This document shows positions 61,657 through 64,000 of a DNA stretch of 64,000 nt, one piece after another (position 1 is the stretch's first letter; each line of letters starts with the position of its first letter). Origin of the DNA: Sphaerisporangium melleum (GTDB lineage Bacteria; Actinomycetota; Actinomycetes; Streptosporangiales; Streptosporangiaceae); contig NZ_BMNT01000002.1 of the NCBI RefSeq assembly GCF_014646695.1, positions 138,211 to 202,210 on the forward strand, in the 5' to 3' direction. Both the position numbers and the translations under genes were made by a program. A model generated the notes under the pieces. The model did not search any database. It had not been told where the DNA came from and was given only the letters and a program-made list of their open reading frames with translations.

Positions 61657-63126
61657 GTGACCGACGACGACTCCGGCGTGCACGTCGGCGGTGATTCCTA
61701 TGGCGGCGTCCGGCTGTCCCCCCGCCGCACCAAGCGGGCCAGGGCGGGGCTGCGCGGCCTGGTCGTCAGCGGGACGCTGTCCGCCACGGTCCTTCTCGGG
61801 TCGGGGGTGTCGTGGTTCCTGTCGGCCTACGCGGCCGGCCAGATCAAGCCGGTCGAGGCGGGGACGGTGGAGTCCGACGCCACCGGCGCGATGAACATCC
61901 TGCTGGTCGGGGTGGACAAGCGGGACGATCTCACCCGGCGGCAGCAGAACCAGCTCCATCTCGGCCGGGAGGTCGGCCAGCGTACCGACACCATCATGGT
62001 GATCCGCCTCTCCGAGGACCACTCGAAGATCACCGTGGTGAGCATCCCCCGGGACAGCTGGGTGGACATCCCCGGCAAGGGCCAACACAAGATCAACTCG
62101 GCGTACTCCCTGGGCGGCGCCCCGCTCGCCGTCCGCACCATCCGCGATCTCACCGGGCTGACCATCAACCACTACGTCGAGGTCAACGTCCTCGGGTTCA
62201 TCAACGTCGTGGACGCCCTCGGCGGCATCTCGGTCTGCACCCCGGTCGCCATCGACGACCAGCACACCGGCTTCAAGCTCCAGCCGGGCACCTACGAGCT
62301 GGACGGGGCGAAGGCGCTGTTCTACGCGCGCACCCGCGCCACCGCCCGGTCCGACCTCGACCGCATCGACCGCCAGCAGCAGGTCATCTCGGCCCTGCTG
62401 CAGCGCGCGCTCAGCGGCGGCACGCTGACCAATCCCGGCAAGCTCTTCGGGCTGGTCTCCTCGACCCTGAAGACCCTCACCGTCGACCAGGCGCTCGCGA
62501 ACGACCTGGTCGGACTGGCCGAGCAGCTCAAGGACGTGTCCACCGACGATGTGACCTTCACCACGGTGCCGCTGGCCGACGTCGACTACAAGACCCCCAC
62601 CGGGGAGTCGGCGGTGCTGTGGGACAAGCCGGCGGCGCGCGACCTGTTCCGGCGCATCGAGGCCGACGAGTCCCTGGTCAAGCCCGCGCCGTCCAAGAGC
62701 GCCACCGCGTCCGCCTCGCCCACGCCGTCGGCCTCGGCGACGGCGCTCACCATCGCGCCCTCGCGCATCGCGGTGCGCGTGCTCAACGGCACCGCGATCA
62801 CGGGCCTCGGCGCGCGGACGAAGAACGACCTGCTGAAGGGCGGTTTCCTGGTGCCGTCCGCGCCCGGCGACGTCACGCCACGAGACCAGGTGGACACCCT
62901 GGTCCGCTACCCTGCCGGGCGCGAAGACTCGGCCCGTACGGTCGCCGCCGCCATCCCGGGCGCCAAGCTGCGCCAGGCGGACGTCTCGGGCATCGAGGTG
63001 GTCGTCGGCACGAAGTACTCCGGCGTCAAGAAGGTCACCGTGGCGGAGGCGACCCCGTCGAGCTCCCCCACGCCCTCCTCGGCGCCCGTGGCCCGCACGG
63101 CCACGCAGAACATCTGCAAGAAGTGA
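61657..63126 (+). CDS. LCP (LytR-CpsA-Psr) family protein
   Basis: 489 residues from GTG 61657, GGAGGAGG upstream. Short basic N-terminus, TM helix (GLVVSGTLSATVLLGSGVSW), then the LCP domain: NILLVGVDKRDDLTRRQQNQ, GQRTDTIMVIRLSEDHSKIT, VVSIPRDSWVDIPGKGQHKI, HYVEVNVLGFINVVDALGGI, ALFYARTRATARSDLDRIDR, RQQQVISALL. Then a TasP-like Ser/Thr/Ala/Pro linker and a LytR_C domain (IAVRVLNGTAITGLGARTKN). Transfers a lipid-linked glycopolymer to peptidoglycan. Its place at the end of the CDP-polyol cluster makes it a candidate ligase for that product. Confidence 0.94.
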   Translation: MTDDDSGVHVGGDSYGGVRLSPRRTKRARAGLRGLVVSGTLSATVLLGSGVSWFLSAYAAGQIKPVEAGTVESDATGAMNILLVGVDKRDDLTRRQQNQLHLGREVGQRTDTIMVIRLSEDHSKITVVSIPRDSWVDIPGKGQHKINSAYSLGGAPLAVRTIRDLTGLTINHYVEVNVLGFINVVDALGGISVCTPVAIDDQHTGFKLQPGTYELDGAKALFYARTRATARSDLDRIDRQQQVISALLQRALSGGTLTNPGKLFGLVSSTLKTLTVDQALANDLVGLAEQLKDVSTDDVTFTTVPLADVDYKTPTGESAVLWDKPAARDLFRRIEADESLVKPAPSKSATASASPTPSASATALTIAPSRIAVRVLNGTAITGLGARTKNDLLKGGFLVPSAPGDVTPRDQVDTLVRYPAGREDSARTVAAAIPGAKLRQADVSGIEVVVGTKYSGVKKVTVAEATPSSSPTPSSAPVARTATQNICKK

Positions 63127-63275
63127 CTCCACCTCCGCCGGGCGGTCGATCGGCCGGCGGCCGCGTGTACGAGCACGAAGCGGCCCGGCCGTGACGGGTG
63201 CCGTTGACATCCGCCGGGCACGCGCGCGACCGTGATCCTGATCGTTCGCGGCCGTGGGGAGGGCGAGGCTTGGGC

Positions 63276-64000
63276 GTGAACGTCGTGCCGCCGCTTCCTT
63301 CCGGCTCGGTTCCCCCGGGGACGGGAGCCCCCGCGCCGCCGCGGCCGGACGCGGCCGTGCCGTCCACGCCGGGCGAGGTGCGGGCCCTGCTCGACGACGC
63401 CGAGCGCCTGCTGAGCGCCGCCCGGGCTCTGCTCGATGACGACGCCGCCGCCCGCACCGCCGTCCAGCGCGCTCTGAGCGCCCTGCGATCCCGCGCGGCG
63501 CGCGCGGACCTGGCCGCCATCCCGTCCGCGCGGCTGAAGGACGTCACCGACGGGCGGCTGCGGCTCGGCGTCCTGGAACAGGCCGGGTACCGCACGGTTC
63601 TCGACATCCTGGACGCCACCCCGTACGCGCTGCAGTTGCTCCCGGGCATCGGCGCGCGCACCGCGGCGCAGGTGCACGCCGCCGCCGCGCAGATCGCCCG
63701 GGCCGCCGAAGAGACCGTGGCCGTGCGCATCGACGTCGACCATCGCGAGGCCGAGACCACCCATCTGCTGATCGCGCTGCACCGGCTGGTGTCGGCCGGC
63801 CCCGACCTGCCGCGGGCGCAGCGGGCGGCCGGAGCCGTGCGGGAGGAGCTGGCGGCGCTCCTGCCCGCCGCGCAGCCCGCGCGCGGCCGGGTGCGCATGC
63901 TGCTCGCGGGGCGAGAGGGCCGCCACCGGGCGCGGGAGGCCGTCGCGGAGGTGGCGGGCCTGCTGGCGGCGGCACGCGCGTCCGGCACGCCTCTGCTGCT
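63276..64000 (+). CDS. Helix-hairpin-helix protein, N-terminal part (possible helicase)
   Basis: Open from GTG 63276 to the window edge (241 codons, no stop); TTG 63270 is in frame too. After a proline-rich start comes a helical region (PGEVRALLDDAERLLSAARA), then LKDVTDGRLRLGVLEQAGYR and TPYALQLLPGIGARTAAQVH, a helix-hairpin-helix of the RecG/RuvA type. The helical remainder (AREAVAEVAGLLAAARA) fits the N-terminal arm of an actinobacterial DEAD/DEAH-box SNF2-like helicase, but the ATPase core lies outside the window, so this stays tentative. The strand is supported by GC-rich third positions and by the HhH motif. Confidence 0.72.
   Translation, partial: MNVVPPLPSGSVPPGTGAPAPPRPDAAVPSTPGEVRALLDDAERLLSAARALLDDDAAARTAVQRALSALRSRAARADLAAIPSARLKDVTDGRLRLGVLEQAGYRTVLDILDATPYALQLLPGIGARTAAQVHAAAAQIARAAEETVAVRIDVDHREAETTHLLIALHRLVSAGPDLPRAQRAAGAVREELAALLPAAQPARGRVRMLLAGREGRHRAREAVAEVAGLLAAARASGTPLL

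Noticed and set aside
1-64000. CRISPR arrays, tRNA genes or insertion sequences
   Set aside because: No regularly spaced repeats, tRNA cloverleaf signals or transposase genes were found by reading both strands; a dedicated scan would be needed to exclude short ones.

Overview
The window is chromosomal DNA from a GC-rich actinomycete. Evidence: GC-rich third codon positions, many GTG and some TTG starts, actinobacterial marker families (WhiB, DUF3499, DUF5719, DUF397/DUF5753, DUF1707, DUF5941), a complete coenzyme F420 gene set, and two LytR-CpsA-Psr (LCP) proteins. Gene content fits a sporulating Streptosporangiales / Thermomonosporaceae-type organism (Actinomadura or Nonomuraea-like). That placement is inference. 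No tRNA, rRNA, CRISPR array, insertion sequence or phage gene was seen.

Layout. 1-4.4 kb: end of a carboxylate-amine ligase gene, two tandem S-adenosylhomocysteine hydrolase paralogs (short form and canonical AhcY), a minimal MerR-type regulator, and a decayed DUF5753/DUF397 pair. 4.7-8.4 kb: a tightly overlapping minus-strand run of phosphomannomutase, Trm112-like protein, SIS-domain sugar-phosphate isomerase and a CDF metal transporter. 8.5-17.3 kb: the conserved actinobacterial whiB neighbourhood (DUF3499, zincin-like protein, DUF5719, giant GT2 membrane glycosyltransferase, WhiB, repeat-rich membrane protein). 17.5-22.6 kb: fbiA-fbiB and convergent fbiC for F420. 22.7-30.3 kb: a 44-residue small ORF, an AlkA-like glycosylase, a mannose-1-phosphate guanylyltransferase, two paralogous LPG-synthase-TM flippases around a methyltransferase, and two glycosyltransferases. 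30.6-44.1 kb: an envelope block with a lipoprotein/membrane-protein pair, a free-standing double FtsX-extracellular-domain protein, two GT-C-like membrane glycosyltransferases, an LCP protein, an acyltransferase and a GT4 enzyme. 44.4-51.9 kb: an accessory stretch of acetoacetate-decarboxylase-like enzyme, hydrolase plus TetR, DUF1707 protein, MFS permease, archaeal-type ATPase/nuclease, and TetR divergent from a methyltransferase. 51.9-63.1 kb: a cluster for nucleotide-activated polyols and phosphodiester-linked surface material. A helix-hairpin-helix protein runs off the right end.

How the genes work together. Three enzymes form a GDP-mannose route: SIS-type isomerase, phosphomannomutase and guanylyltransferase. 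GDP-mannose could feed the many glycosyltransferases, and the flippases and LCP proteins could export and attach the products. The 51.9-63.1 kb cluster combines a glycerol-1-phosphate dehydrogenase-like enzyme, a LicC-like cytidylyltransferase, an IspD/TarI-like cytidylyltransferase fused to a reductase, two CDP-alcohol phosphotransferases, DUF5941, GT2 enzymes and an LCP ligase. It looks like a teichoic-acid-like or glycerophospho-glycolipid pathway and is the best candidate for an undescribed system here.

Two general features recur. Many genes have a TANNNT -10 box 6-8 nt before the start codon, implying leaderless mRNAs; others have strong AGGAGG-type sites. Several proteins carry in-frame tandem repeats (18, 36 or 48 bp) in low-complexity segments, which suggests active expansion of coding repeats.
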